From M3007 sp035299505 (GTDB lineage: Bacteria; Bacteroidota; Bacteroidia; Chitinophagales; Saprospiraceae): a DNA stretch of 64,000 nucleotides. The translations under genes were made by a program, and so were the position numbers. Position 1 is the stretch's first letter, and each line of letters begins with the position of its first letter. Under the pieces are notes generated by a model, which worked only from the letters and a program-made list of their open reading frames with translations, was not told the DNA's origin and ran no database searches. Where the stretch lies: contig DATGWL010000178.1 of assembly GCA_035299505.1 (NCBI GenBank), positions 1 to 64,000 on the forward strand, in the 5' to 3' direction. Below, piece after piece: positions 8,546 through 17,171 of the stretch.

Positions 8546-10084
8546 ATGAAATACTTGTTTAGCATCGGATTACTATTTGCGTCCATTGTAGGATTGAATG
8601 CTCAACCCAGCATCCAATGGCAACGTGCATTTGGTGGTAGCGATAGTGACGATGCATATGCTGTTCAACAGACACAAGATGGTGGATATGTTGTTGCAGG
8701 AAGCACCGTTTCAATTGATGGAGATATTGTTGGAAATCATGGCGGCAGTGAGTATTGGGTTATAAAGCTGAATGCAAACGGTCAGCTTAATTGGAAAAAA
8801 ACGTACGGTAGCACAAACAATGAAGGGTGTTACAAGATCAGGCAAACATCTGATGGTGGCTATATTTTAGCCGGGTTCACCAGTTCCAATAATGGCCAGG
8901 TTTCTGGCAATCATGGTGATCTTGATGCCTGGATTGTAAAAATTGATTCTACAGGGCTCATTCAATGGCAAAAATGTTACGGAGGCTCATTTTGGGAAGA
9001 GGCATGGTCTATTACTGGAACTACTGATGGAGGCTACATTTTTGCCGGAAGAACGGGCTCCTCCGATGGCGAGGTAACCGGATATCATGGTGCTTTTGAT
9101 TTCTGGGTAGTAAAAACAGACGCAAACGGTGAAATTCAATGGCAAAAGGCACTAGGCGGCTCAGATATTGATCTTGGATATGTGGTGAAACAGACGTCTG
9201 ATGGTGGTTACATTATTATTGGAGAATCGTTATCCAATGATGGTGATGTACAAGGCGCAAACGGCAATGGCGATTATTGGGTAGTAAAGCTAAATTCAAG
9301 CGGTGAAATAGCGTGGACCCGGATGTTGGGTGGCCCTAGTCTGGATAGGGCTAATGATGTATGGGAAACATCTAATGGCTCCTTTGTTGTTTTTGGCCAT
9401 ATTACTAAAAATGGAGGAGACATAAGTACCTATTACGGTGGATATGATTGGTGGCTGGTCAAATTAGATGCCTCGGGTGATTTGATTTGGGAAAAAACTT
9501 ATGGTGGAAGTAAAGACGATTTTTCCCGATCCATTTATCAAACCTCAGATGGTGGTTTTATCATGGCGGGATCAACAAATTCAAAAGACGGCGATGTGCA
9601 GGATAATGATGGTGGTGTGGATTTTTTGCTTATCCGGGTTGATTCATCAGGCCAAATACTTTGGCAAAAAACACTTGGTGGAACCATGGGAGAGCGCGCC
9701 TATTCGATTGCCGGAACTAAAGATGGAGGTTCTATAGTTGCCGGCTTTGCCTGGTCGAACAACGGCGATGTATCAGGTGTACATGGAGTAGCGGATTACT
9801 GGATCGTCAAACTCGCCCCCGAAACCTCCTCCACCCAATCCCCAACCGCCATTCCACTCAACCTGTACCCCAATCCTGCCACCCAATGGATTACCCTGAA
9901 TCTGCCTATTATCGAACAGCATATGCAGGTAAACATCACGGACGAACAGGGTAGGGTACTCCAAACCCGCAGCATCCGAACGGATGAAAAACTGGATATT
10001 GCTGCATTGCCATTGGGTGTCTATTGGGTGTCGGCGGTATCAAAATCTGGCCAGGTGTATGTGGGCAAGTTTGTGAAAAATTGA
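8546..10084 (+). CDS. Tandem paralogue 2: secreted seven-repeat beta-propeller with T9SS type A domain
   Basis: A 512-residue product with signal peptide MKYLFSIGLLFASIVGLNAQ. The seven repeats are especially regular and begin at IQWQRAFGG, LNWKKTYGS, IQWQKCYGG, IQWQKALGG, IAWTRMLGG, LIWEKTYGG and ILWQKTLGG; each is 58 residues, and the seventh runs directly into the linker KLAPETSSTQSPTAIP and the sorting domain. Repeats 2 to 4 show the invariant core DGGY-x-x-x-G and the closing FWVVK/YWVVK. The sorting domain is almost identical to those of the other four copies at the DNA level while the propeller is much more diverged. Export by T9SS is expected; the target of the propeller is unknown. 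Confidence 0.85.
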   Translation: MKYLFSIGLLFASIVGLNAQPSIQWQRAFGGSDSDDAYAVQQTQDGGYVVAGSTVSIDGDIVGNHGGSEYWVIKLNANGQLNWKKTYGSTNNEGCYKIRQTSDGGYILAGFTSSNNGQVSGNHGDLDAWIVKIDSTGLIQWQKCYGGSFWEEAWSITGTTDGGYIFAGRTGSSDGEVTGYHGAFDFWVVKTDANGEIQWQKALGGSDIDLGYVVKQTSDGGYIIIGESLSNDGDVQGANGNGDYWVVKLNSSGEIAWTRMLGGPSLDRANDVWETSNGSFVVFGHITKNGGDISTYYGGYDWWLVKLDASGDLIWEKTYGGSKDDFSRSIYQTSDGGFIMAGSTNSKDGDVQDNDGGVDFLLIRVDSSGQILWQKTLGGTMGERAYSIAGTKDGGSIVAGFAWSNNGDVSGVHGVADYWIVKLAPETSSTQSPTAIPLNLYPNPATQWITLNLPIIEQHMQVNITDEQGRVLQTRSIRTDEKLDIAALPLGVYWVSAVSKSGQVYVGKFVKN

Positions 10085-10110
10085 GTGTATTAGATTGATA
10101 ATCAGGCAGC

Positions 10111-10145
10111 CAGACCTCGTAGGTTTCAAAAAACTACGAGGTCTG
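10111..10145. repeat. Inter-paralogue palindrome, copy 2
   Basis: Imperfect version of the repeat: left arm CAGACCTCGTAGGTTT, right arm AACTACGAGGTCTG, with one G/A mismatch near the loop. It lies 26 bases after the stop of paralogue 2, at the same distance as in the other spacers. The sequence after the palindrome (ggataaataaaatcaagaac) differs from that of the other spacers. Confidence 0.9.
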
Positions 10146-10168
10146 GGGATAAATAAAATCAAGAACAC

Positions 10169-11707
10169 ATGAAGTATTTGGTTGCTCTCGGGCTCATTAT
10201 TGGATGCTTATTAAACCTGCATGCCCAGCCTGATATTCAATGGCAAAAGTCACTTGGTGGCTCCCAATTGGATGTTGCATATTCTTCACAATCAACACCT
10301 GATGGAGGGTTTATTGTAGTAGGCAAAACTTTGTCGAATAATGGTGACGTTTTCGGAAACCATGGTGGCAATGATTTTTGGGTAATCAAACTAGATGCAA
10401 CAGGTCAGGTTATCTGGAAAAAATGCTTGGGAGGTAGCAATAATGACAGAGCGACATCGGTATTTGCAACCTCCGATTTTGGGTACATAGTTGCCGGCCA
10501 CTCTGAATCGAATAATGGTCAGGTGTCAGGAAATCATGGTGGTATAGATAGTTGGGTGGTTAAGTTGGATGCTAATGGAATGATAGCATGGCAGCTTTGT
10601 CTGGGTGGCAGTGGATGGGAGGACGCATCCAAGATTATTGAAACAAAGGACAAAGGTTTTGCCTTCGCTGGCAGAACGACTTCATTTGATGGAGATGTGG
10701 TTGGTTACCAAGGCAATATAGATGCCTGGGTTGTTAAATTGACTTCATCAGGTACAATCCAGTGGCAAAAGTCATTGGGAGGAAGTGATTTAGATATCGC
10801 CTATTCATTGGCTGAAACTACTGATGGGGGTATAGTGGTAGTTGGAGAATCAGCTTCAAATGATGGAGATTTAAGCGGTGTTCATGGAAGTACGGATTAC
10901 ATGGTAGTTAAATTGGACGCACAGGGAGAGGTGGTTTGGCAAAAAATGTACGGAACATCCAGTATTGACCGAGCTAATGATATCTACCCTACAAATGATG
11001 GTGGTTTTATTGTAGGAGGTCAAATTTCAGGTTCAGATGGTGATGTTAGTGTACATAAAGGCAGCTATGACATTTGGGTAATTAAACTTGATAGTTTAGG
11101 CTCCTTACAATGGGAGAAAACAGTTGGTGGTTCCGGACTAGATATTTGCAGCTCACTTATTCAGGTGGATGACAATAAAATTGTGCTGGTAGGAGTAACA
11201 CAATCAACGGATGGAGATGCAGTAGGGAACAATGGAGGTGAGGATTTATGGGTGATACAAGTCAGTGAAAATGGATCGTTGATTTGGCAAAAAACATTAG
11301 GAGGAAGTCAAAGTGAAATTGGTAGCAGTGTAATTCAAACAAATGATGATGGCCTTTTGATCGTAGGTGAATCAAGGTCTGCAAACGGTGATGTATTGAG
11401 CAATCAGGGCTCTTCGGACTTCTGGATCGTCAAACTCGCCTCCGAAACCTCTTCCACCCAAACTCCCGCCGCCATTCCACTCAACCTGTACCCCAATCCT
11501 GCCACCCAATGGATTACCCTGAGCCTGCCAATTATTGAGCAAAATATGCAGGTAAGCATCACGGACGAGCAGGGTAGGGTACTCCAAATCCGCAGCATCC
11601 GAACGGATGAAAAACTGGATATTGCTGCATTGCCAAAAGGTATTTATTGGGTGTCGGCGTTATCAAAATCCGGCCAGTTGTATTCGGGGAAGTTTGTGAA
11701 GGGGTAA
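10169..11707 (+). CDS. Tandem paralogue 3: secreted seven-repeat beta-propeller with T9SS type A domain
   Basis: A 512-residue product with signal peptide MKYLVALGLIIGCLLNLHAQ. Repeats begin at IQWQKSLGG, VIWKKCLGG, IAWQLCLGG, IQWQKSLGG, VVWQKMYGT, LQWEKTVGG and LIWQKTLGG, again seven of about 58 residues. Its propeller and signal peptide are the least similar to copies 2, 4 and 5, whereas the linker and sorting domain (ETSSTQTPAAIPLNLYPNPA, DEKLDIAALPKGIYWVSA) match them closely. This is the strongest case in the array for a diverged body joined to a homogenised 3' end. No enzymatic motif was found; function beyond being a T9SS-exported propeller is unknown. Confidence 0.85.
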   Translation: MKYLVALGLIIGCLLNLHAQPDIQWQKSLGGSQLDVAYSSQSTPDGGFIVVGKTLSNNGDVFGNHGGNDFWVIKLDATGQVIWKKCLGGSNNDRATSVFATSDFGYIVAGHSESNNGQVSGNHGGIDSWVVKLDANGMIAWQLCLGGSGWEDASKIIETKDKGFAFAGRTTSFDGDVVGYQGNIDAWVVKLTSSGTIQWQKSLGGSDLDIAYSLAETTDGGIVVVGESASNDGDLSGVHGSTDYMVVKLDAQGEVVWQKMYGTSSIDRANDIYPTNDGGFIVGGQISGSDGDVSVHKGSYDIWVIKLDSLGSLQWEKTVGGSGLDICSSLIQVDDNKIVLVGVTQSTDGDAVGNNGGEDLWVIQVSENGSLIWQKTLGGSQSEIGSSVIQTNDDGLLIVGESRSANGDVLSNQGSSDFWIVKLASETSSTQTPAAIPLNLYPNPATQWITLSLPIIEQNMQVSITDEQGRVLQIRSIRTDEKLDIAALPKGIYWVSALSKSGQLYSGKFVKG

Positions 11708-11733
11708 TGGCATTGGATTGATAATCAGGCAAC

Positions 11734-11769
11734 CAGACCTCGTAAGTTTTTTAAAACCTACGAGGTCTG
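11734..11769. repeat. Inter-paralogue palindrome, copy 3
   Basis: Left arm CAGACCTCGTAAGTTTT and right arm AAAACCTACGAGGTCTG, with one A/C mismatch and a two-base centre. It starts 27 bases after the stop of paralogue 3 and is followed by ggataaaaatgcacgc directly before the next ATG. Confidence 0.9.
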
Positions 11770-11786
11770 AGGATAAAAATGCACGC

Positions 11787-13325
11787 ATGAAAAACTTATT
11801 TAGCTTCGGATTACTATTCGTCACCATTGCAGGATTAATGGCTCAACCCAGCATTCAATGGCAACGTTGTTTTGGTGGCAGCGAGGCAGATGTTGCTTTT
11901 TCCATCAATCAAACCAAGGATAGCAGCTATATTTTAGCTGGTGAGGCACTTTCAGCCAATGGTAATGTTGCCAATAACAAGGGTGTTACAGATTTTTGGG
12001 CTGTAAAAGTGGATAGAAATGGCAATTTGGTATGGCAGAAGACTTTTGGCGGAACTGACCATGATCGTTGCTATGCTTCTGATGTAACCACAGATGGTGG
12101 AATAATAATGGTTGGGCCAACCTGGTCTAATAATATTAATGTAAGTGGGCATCATGGTGATATTGACGGTTGGGTCATCAAGTTGGATAAAAACGGCATT
12201 TTGCAATGGCAAAAATGCCTGGGTGGTTCAAGTTGGGATGAACTGTGGTCCGTTCAACAAACCAAAGATGGAGGATATATAGTTGCAGGAAGAGCGGGCT
12301 CAAATGATGGCGATGTAACAGGTTGGCAAGGGGCCTTAGATTTTTGGGTGGTTAAATTGTCGCCTAATGGAGATATAGAATGGCAAAAAGCACTAGGAGG
12401 CTCCTTGGTAGACATTGGTTATGCTGTAAAGCAAACGCCAGATGGAGGATATATAATAGCTGGAGAATCCAGCTCTATGGATGGAGATTGTGTAGGATTG
12501 CACGGAGGTGCTGATATCTGGGTGGTTAAGCTTTCAGAAGCAGGTGAATTGGAATGGCAAAAAATGCTGGGTGGTACCAGTTATGAAACAGCTTATGATA
12601 TCATTACCACTTTAGATGGTGGATATGCAGTAATGGGGCAGATCACATACAATGATGGTGATGTGAGCGATTTTTATGGAAAGTTTGATTACTGGGTGGC
12701 AAAATTGGATGCGAATGGTATACTGGAATGGGAGTATACCTATGGCGGAAGTGAGGCTGATTACTCTCAAGCAATTATTCAAACAGAGGATGGAGAATAC
12801 ATTTTGGTTGGTGCCACGCAATCATCAGATGGAGATGCCGTTGGAAATGATGGAGGACGTGATTTTTGGGTTGTCCGCATTGATAGTATAGGTGACATAG
12901 TATGGCAAAGATCATTTGGCGGTACACAAGACGAAACAGCTTTTTCTGTCATTCAGGCATTTGACGGAGGTCCGGCTATTGCTGGGTGGGCCCGTTCCAA
13001 CAACGGAGACGTATCTGGCAACCACGGATCTACAGACTTCTGGATCGTAAAACTCGCCCCCGAAACCTCCTCCACCCAATCCCCAACCGCCATTCCACTC
13101 AACCTGTACCCCAATCCTGCCACCCAATGGATCACCTTAAACCTGCCCATTATTGAACAAAATATGCAGGTAAGCATCACGGATGAACAGGGTAGGGTAC
13201 TCCTTTCCCGGAGCATCCAAACAGATGAAAAACTGGATATTGCCGCATTGCCATTGGGCATTTACTGGGTATCAGCGGTATCAAAATCCGGCCAGGTGTA
13301 TGCGGGTAAGTTTGTTAAGGGGTGA
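11787..13325 (+). CDS. Tandem paralogue 4: secreted seven-repeat beta-propeller with T9SS type A domain
   Basis: The ATG at 11787 opens the signal peptide MKNLFSFGLLFVTIAGLMAQ; an in-frame upstream start at 11718 would translate the palindrome and is rejected. The 512-residue product has seven 58-residue repeats beginning at IQWQRCFGG, LVWQKTFGG, LQWQKCLGG, IEWQKALGG, LEWQKMLGG, LEWEYTYGG and IVWQRSFGG. The sorting domain (LNLYPNPATQWITLNLP to VYAGKFVKG) is nearly the same as in copies 2 and 5. Signal peptide DNA is close to copies 2 and 5, so both gene ends are conserved around a variable middle. Predicted surface-exposed or released cargo of T9SS; ligand unknown. Confidence 0.85.
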   Translation: MKNLFSFGLLFVTIAGLMAQPSIQWQRCFGGSEADVAFSINQTKDSSYILAGEALSANGNVANNKGVTDFWAVKVDRNGNLVWQKTFGGTDHDRCYASDVTTDGGIIMVGPTWSNNINVSGHHGDIDGWVIKLDKNGILQWQKCLGGSSWDELWSVQQTKDGGYIVAGRAGSNDGDVTGWQGALDFWVVKLSPNGDIEWQKALGGSLVDIGYAVKQTPDGGYIIAGESSSMDGDCVGLHGGADIWVVKLSEAGELEWQKMLGGTSYETAYDIITTLDGGYAVMGQITYNDGDVSDFYGKFDYWVAKLDANGILEWEYTYGGSEADYSQAIIQTEDGEYILVGATQSSDGDAVGNDGGRDFWVVRIDSIGDIVWQRSFGGTQDETAFSVIQAFDGGPAIAGWARSNNGDVSGNHGSTDFWIVKLAPETSSTQSPTAIPLNLYPNPATQWITLNLPIIEQNMQVSITDEQGRVLLSRSIQTDEKLDIAALPLGIYWVSAVSKSGQVYAGKFVKG

Positions 13326-13351
13326 TGGTATCGGATTGATAATCAGGCAAC

Positions 13352-13386
13352 CAGACCTCGTAGGTTTTTAAAACCTGCGAGGTCTG
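13352..13386. repeat. Inter-paralogue palindrome, copy 4
   Basis: Left arm CAGACCTCGTAGGTTTT and right arm AAAACCTGCGAGGTCTG around one T, with one mismatch (A to G in the right arm, tolerated as G-T in RNA). It starts 26 bases after the stop of paralogue 4. Confidence 0.9.
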
Positions 13387-13403
13387 TGGATAAAAAAGCA
13401 CGC

Positions 13404-14942
13404 ATGAAATACTTATTTAGCATCGGATTACTATTTACCGCCATTCAGGGAATCAAGGCTCAACCTGCTCTTCAATGGCAACGCTGTTTCGGCGGTACTC
13501 AATATGAGTGTCCTTTTGATCTTCAGGCCACACAAGATGGTGGATGTGTGGGCGTTGGTATTTCCTTGTCTTCTAATGGAGACGTGGGAGGGAATTTCGG
13601 AGTAAATGACATCTGGGTGGTAAAAATTAATAGTGAGGGTCAACTTGAATGGGAAACAAATCTTGGTGGTAGCAAAGATGAGCGAGGATATACAGTGCTG
13701 GCAACTGAGGATAACGGATATCTGGTTGGCGGATTTACGGAATCAAATGATACTCAGGTGTCTGGAAATCATGGCGATAAAGATGGGTGGATTGTAAAGC
13801 TAAACGCATTTGGGGTATTACTATGGCAAAAGTGCTATGGAGGGAGCAAATCTGACATTATTCAATCTATCTGTAAAACTTCAGATGGCGGCTATCTTGT
13901 AGCTGCAGAATCAGGATCTTCAGATGGTGATGTTCCTGCTAATTTCGGAGGTTCAGATTACTGGATTTTCAAAATGGATTCCGAAGGTCAGATACTTTGG
14001 TCAAAGAATTATGGTGGTAGCAATCAAGACCAGCCATATTGTATTTCCGTAAAGGAAGATGGGTTTATTTATGTTGCCGGGAAGACCTCTTCCGTTGATG
14101 GGAATATTACAGCACCAAAAGGTGGAGAAGATACATGGGTATTGAAACTAAATAATTCAGGAGATTTGGTTTGGCAAAAATCTTTAGGCGGATCGACATT
14201 AGACTATGGTACCGATATTGTGCACACACCTGAGGGTGAAATTTTAATTTTAAGTACAGTTTACTCCTCTAATGGCGATGTAACTGGGCATCATGGTGGT
14301 ATGGATATTTGGATCGCAGCATTAAACCAGGCTGGAGAATTACAGTGGCAGAAGTCTTTTGGAGGTAGTGCAGATGATTCAGGACAAGCAATGGTTATTT
14401 TGGAGGACTTAGGAATAGCTATCATGGGAACCACTGAGTCAACCAACGGAGATGTCATTGGGAACGATGGAGGTATTGATTTTTGGATAATTAAGGTTGA
14501 TTCAGATGGGAATCTGTTGTGGCAAAAATCAATGGGTGGAACGTTGGATGAAACGGGTCAATGTATTGTCCAATTAACTGATGGTGGTATTGCCATAACG
14601 GGCAGAACCCGGTCCAACAACGGAGATATTTCCGGTAACCACGGCTCTTCAGATTTCTGGGTAGCAAAGTTTGCCCCCGAAACCTCTTCCACCCAAACTC
14701 CCGCCGCCATTCCACTCAACCTGTACCCCAATCCTGCCACCCAATGGATTACCTTAAACCTGCCCATTATTGAGCAAAATATGCAGGTAAGCATCACGGA
14801 TGAGCAGGGCAGGTTACTCCAAACCCGCAGCATCCGAACGGATGAAAAGCTGGATATTGCCGCACTGCCATTGGGTGTTTATTGGGTTTCGGCGGTATCA
14901 AAATCCGGGCAGGTATATGCGGGCAAATTTGTGAAGGGGTAA
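13404..14942 (+). CDS. Tandem paralogue 5: secreted seven-repeat beta-propeller with T9SS type A domain
   Basis: The ATG at 13404 starts the signal peptide MKYLFSIGLLFTAIQGIKAQ; an in-frame GTG at 13386 lies inside the palindrome and is unlikely. The product has 512 residues, the same as copies 2, 3 and 4. The seven repeats start at LQWQRCFGG, LEWETNLGG, LLWQKCYGG, ILWSKNYGG, LVWQKSLGG, LQWQKSFGG and LLWQKSMGG. Repeat 4 to 5 is less regular (QDQPYCISVKEDGFIYVAGK). The linker and sorting domain match the other copies. It is the last member of the array; its trailing palindrome separates it from the D-glutamate operon, 95 bases downstream, which may be read through from the array or have its own promoter. 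Confidence 0.85.
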   Translation: MKYLFSIGLLFTAIQGIKAQPALQWQRCFGGTQYECPFDLQATQDGGCVGVGISLSSNGDVGGNFGVNDIWVVKINSEGQLEWETNLGGSKDERGYTVLATEDNGYLVGGFTESNDTQVSGNHGDKDGWIVKLNAFGVLLWQKCYGGSKSDIIQSICKTSDGGYLVAAESGSSDGDVPANFGGSDYWIFKMDSEGQILWSKNYGGSNQDQPYCISVKEDGFIYVAGKTSSVDGNITAPKGGEDTWVLKLNNSGDLVWQKSLGGSTLDYGTDIVHTPEGEILILSTVYSSNGDVTGHHGGMDIWIAALNQAGELQWQKSFGGSADDSGQAMVILEDLGIAIMGTTESTNGDVIGNDGGIDFWIIKVDSDGNLLWQKSMGGTLDETGQCIVQLTDGGIAITGRTRSNNGDISGNHGSSDFWVAKFAPETSSTQTPAAIPLNLYPNPATQWITLNLPIIEQNMQVSITDEQGRLLQTRSIRTDEKLDIAALPLGVYWVSAVSKSGQVYAGKFVKG

Positions 14943-14968
14943 TGGCATTGGATTGATAATCAGGCAAC

Positions 14969-15002
14969 CAGACCTCGTAGGTTCAAAAACCTACGAGGTC
15001 TG
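14969..15002. repeat. Inter-paralogue palindrome, copy 5
   Basis: Arms CAGACCTCGTAGGTT and AACCTACGAGGTCTG, a perfect 15-base stem with a CAAA loop. It is the terminal copy, between paralogue 5 and the DgcN-like gene, and so shows that the palindrome belongs to the 3' end of each unit rather than only to junctions between paralogues. Confidence 0.9.
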
Positions 15003-15037
15003 AAACGCCCATCGTATTTTCGCCCAAAAACACACCC

Positions 15038-16087
15038 ATGCAGCGCGCCATCATCTTAACCAACGGTTTATATAGCACCAGCGATGCCAAAACCGCCCAC
15101 GGACTGGTGCGCGGCACCAGTCGCTACCTCATCCAGGGGGTTATTGATCCGCCTCTGGCCGGACAAGATGCCGGCGCAGTGCTGGACGGCAAACTCCGGA
15201 ATATCCCCATCTTCCAATCGCTGGATGATGCACTGAAGACCATTCCCGAATTGGATTGCCTGATCATTGGCGTAGCCACGGTTGGCGGAATATTGCCACC
15301 GGATATGTTTGCCATCATTCAAAGTGCCATCACCCGCGGACTCTCCATCGTGAACGGACTGCACGATTACCTGAGCTCGCACCCTGATCTGGTGGCCCTG
15401 GCGGAACAGCATGGCGTCCAGCTGACAGACATCCGCAAACCCAAAGCGCGCAAGGATCTGCACTTCTGGACTGGCGCTATTTTCGAGGTCAAAGCGCCCA
15501 TTATCGCAGTAATGGGGATGGATTGTGCCATGGGCAAACGCACCACCGCACGCATGATACTGGAGGCCTGCGCCGAAGCAGGCCTGCGCGGCGCCATGAT
15601 TTACACCGGACAAACCGGGTGGTTGCAAGGCGGTAAATACGGGTTCATTCTGGATTCTACCCTCAACGATTTTGTGTCTGGCGAACTCGAACATGCCATC
15701 GTTTCCTGCTGGAAAGAAACCACACCCGATCTGATTTTGCTCGAAGGTCAATCATCCCTGCGCAATCCCAGCGGTCCCTGCGGACTGGAATTGCTGATCT
15801 CCGGACAAGCCAAAAACGTAGTGCTGGTACACGCGCCCAAGCGAAGGTATTTTGATATGGAACCACACTGGGGCGAGATTCCGCCCGTTGAGTCGGAGAT
15901 TGACATTATGGCGAAATTTGGTTCAAGGGTGATCGCGCTGGCCTTAAATACGGAAGACTGCTCTGATGCAGAAGCGCTTGATTATCAGCAATATTATGCC
16001 CAAAAACTGGGCATTCCGGTGCTGTTGCCTATTCAACAAGGCGTTGGCGCCCTGCTGCCTGTTTTGCAAAACCTGATCAAAAATTAG
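15038..16087 (+). CDS. dgcN: DUF1611 family protein, probable D-glutamate N-acetyltransferase (DgcN-like)
   Basis: A 349-residue cytoplasmic protein of the DUF1611 family. The N-terminal domain (about 1-140) looks Rossmann-like (DCLIIGVATVGGILP), and the C-terminal part carries a P-loop-like segment GMDCAMGKRTTA at about 160-171 and the conserved GQTGWLQGGKYGFILD and LLEGQSSLRNPSG motifs. Family members named DgcN have been reported to N-acetylate D-glutamate, with DgcA then racemising N-acetyl-D-glutamate; the DgcA-like gene follows here after 4 bases, which strengthens the call. The substrate is inferred from family and context. ATG start, no Shine-Dalgarno. First gene of a three-gene operon that ends in a D-aminoacylase-like fusion. 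Confidence 0.75.
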   Translation: MQRAIILTNGLYSTSDAKTAHGLVRGTSRYLIQGVIDPPLAGQDAGAVLDGKLRNIPIFQSLDDALKTIPELDCLIIGVATVGGILPPDMFAIIQSAITRGLSIVNGLHDYLSSHPDLVALAEQHGVQLTDIRKPKARKDLHFWTGAIFEVKAPIIAVMGMDCAMGKRTTARMILEACAEAGLRGAMIYTGQTGWLQGGKYGFILDSTLNDFVSGELEHAIVSCWKETTPDLILLEGQSSLRNPSGPCGLELLISGQAKNVVLVHAPKRRYFDMEPHWGEIPPVESEIDIMAKFGSRVIALALNTEDCSDAEALDYQQYYAQKLGIPVLLPIQQGVGALLPVLQNLIKN

Positions 16088-16091
16088 CGCC

Positions 16092-17171
16092 GTGAAAATC
16101 AGATCTATCGAGGCCTCGCTGAAGTACTTGCCTCTCACCAAGCCCTACACCATTGCCCGGCATACCGTTTCCGCCGTGGAAAACATCTTCCTCAAAATTA
16201 CCCTGGAAAATGGCATCGTCGGCCTGGGAGCAGCCTGTCCGGCTGAGGAGGTAGTAGGGGAGACCTACGCGCAAACGTTTCAGCACTGCAGTTCTGAACT
16301 TGCCCAAACATTTGTCGGGCGGGACATCCGGCATTTCCGACAGCTGATAGACGAGTGGAACCAACTTTTCCCGAATTTTCCCGGCACGCAGGCGGCTTTT
16401 GATATCGCCCTGCACGATGCATTCGGGCAATTCCTGGGTGTTCCGGTGGTGGCTTTTTTAGGACAAAAACACCAGGCATTGCCAACCTCTGTTACCATTG
16501 GCATTATGCCGGTAGCCGAAACCCTGCATGAGGCAGAGCAATATAAGCAATTGGGATTCAAGGTGTTAAAAGTAAAAACCGGTATGGATCCGGAAGAGGA
16601 CATTGCCAGAATCCTGCAATTGCGTGAACGGTATGGCCGGCATTTTACCATTCGTGTGGATGCCAATCAGGGTTATACCATGACTGATTTGCAGCGTTTC
16701 CTCAAGGCCACTGAAAAGGCCGATATTGAACTGGTGGAACAACCCTTACCAGTGGGTATGGAATCTGAACTGCTCCAACTCGATGCCGGAACGCGCAAAA
16801 TACTGGCGGCAGACGAATGTTTGAAATCGCCTGCGTTTGCCCTTAAACTGGCGCAGGAGCCCCGGGCATTTGGTATTTTTAACATCAAATTGATGAAATG
16901 TGGCGGTATTGCCCAGGCGCTCGAAATAGCAGGTATTGCCAAAAACGCAGGTATTGAGCTCTTTTGGGGCTGCAACGACGAGAGTATTATCAGTATTACG
17001 GCTGCCCTCCATGCCGCTTATGCCTGTCCAAATACCCGGTACATTGATCTGGACGGGAGTTTTGATCTGGCCGAAGATGTTGTTACAGGTGGCTTTCAAC
17101 TGCGGGATGGATGCCTGGAACTGACCGCAAAACCGGGATTTGGTCTTAACCCAATAAATCATGCACTATGA
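16092..17171 (+). CDS. dgcA: Enolase-superfamily dipeptide epimerase / N-acetyl-D-glutamate racemase (DgcA-like)
   Basis: A 359-residue protein of the muconate-lactonising subgroup of the enolase superfamily. Catalytic and metal residues are all visible: KxK at Lys160/Lys162 (VLKVKTGMD), metal ligands Asp190 (RVDANQG), Glu216 (LVEQPLP) and Asp241 (AADECL), Lys266 (NIKLMKCGG), and the DxD motif Asp319/Asp321 (YIDLDGSFD) typical of L-Ala-D/L-Glu epimerases. Both that activity (peptidoglycan recycling) and the DgcA activity on N-acetyl-glutamate fit this fold; the DgcN-like partner favours the second. The start is GTG at 16092, 4 bases after the upstream stop; its own stop overlaps the next ATG in ATGA, so the three genes are probably translationally coupled. 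Confidence 0.8.
   Translation: MKIRSIEASLKYLPLTKPYTIARHTVSAVENIFLKITLENGIVGLGAACPAEEVVGETYAQTFQHCSSELAQTFVGRDIRHFRQLIDEWNQLFPNFPGTQAAFDIALHDAFGQFLGVPVVAFLGQKHQALPTSVTIGIMPVAETLHEAEQYKQLGFKVLKVKTGMDPEEDIARILQLRERYGRHFTIRVDANQGYTMTDLQRFLKATEKADIELVEQPLPVGMESELLQLDAGTRKILAADECLKSPAFALKLAQEPRAFGIFNIKLMKCGGIAQALEIAGIAKNAGIELFWGCNDESIISITAALHAAYACPNTRYIDLDGSFDLAEDVVTGGFQLRDGCLELTAKPGFGLNPINHAL

Noticed and set aside
8494..15002. Regularly spaced palindromes read as a CRISPR array
   Set aside because: They are about 1.6 kb apart with coding genes between them, no short spacers and no cas genes.
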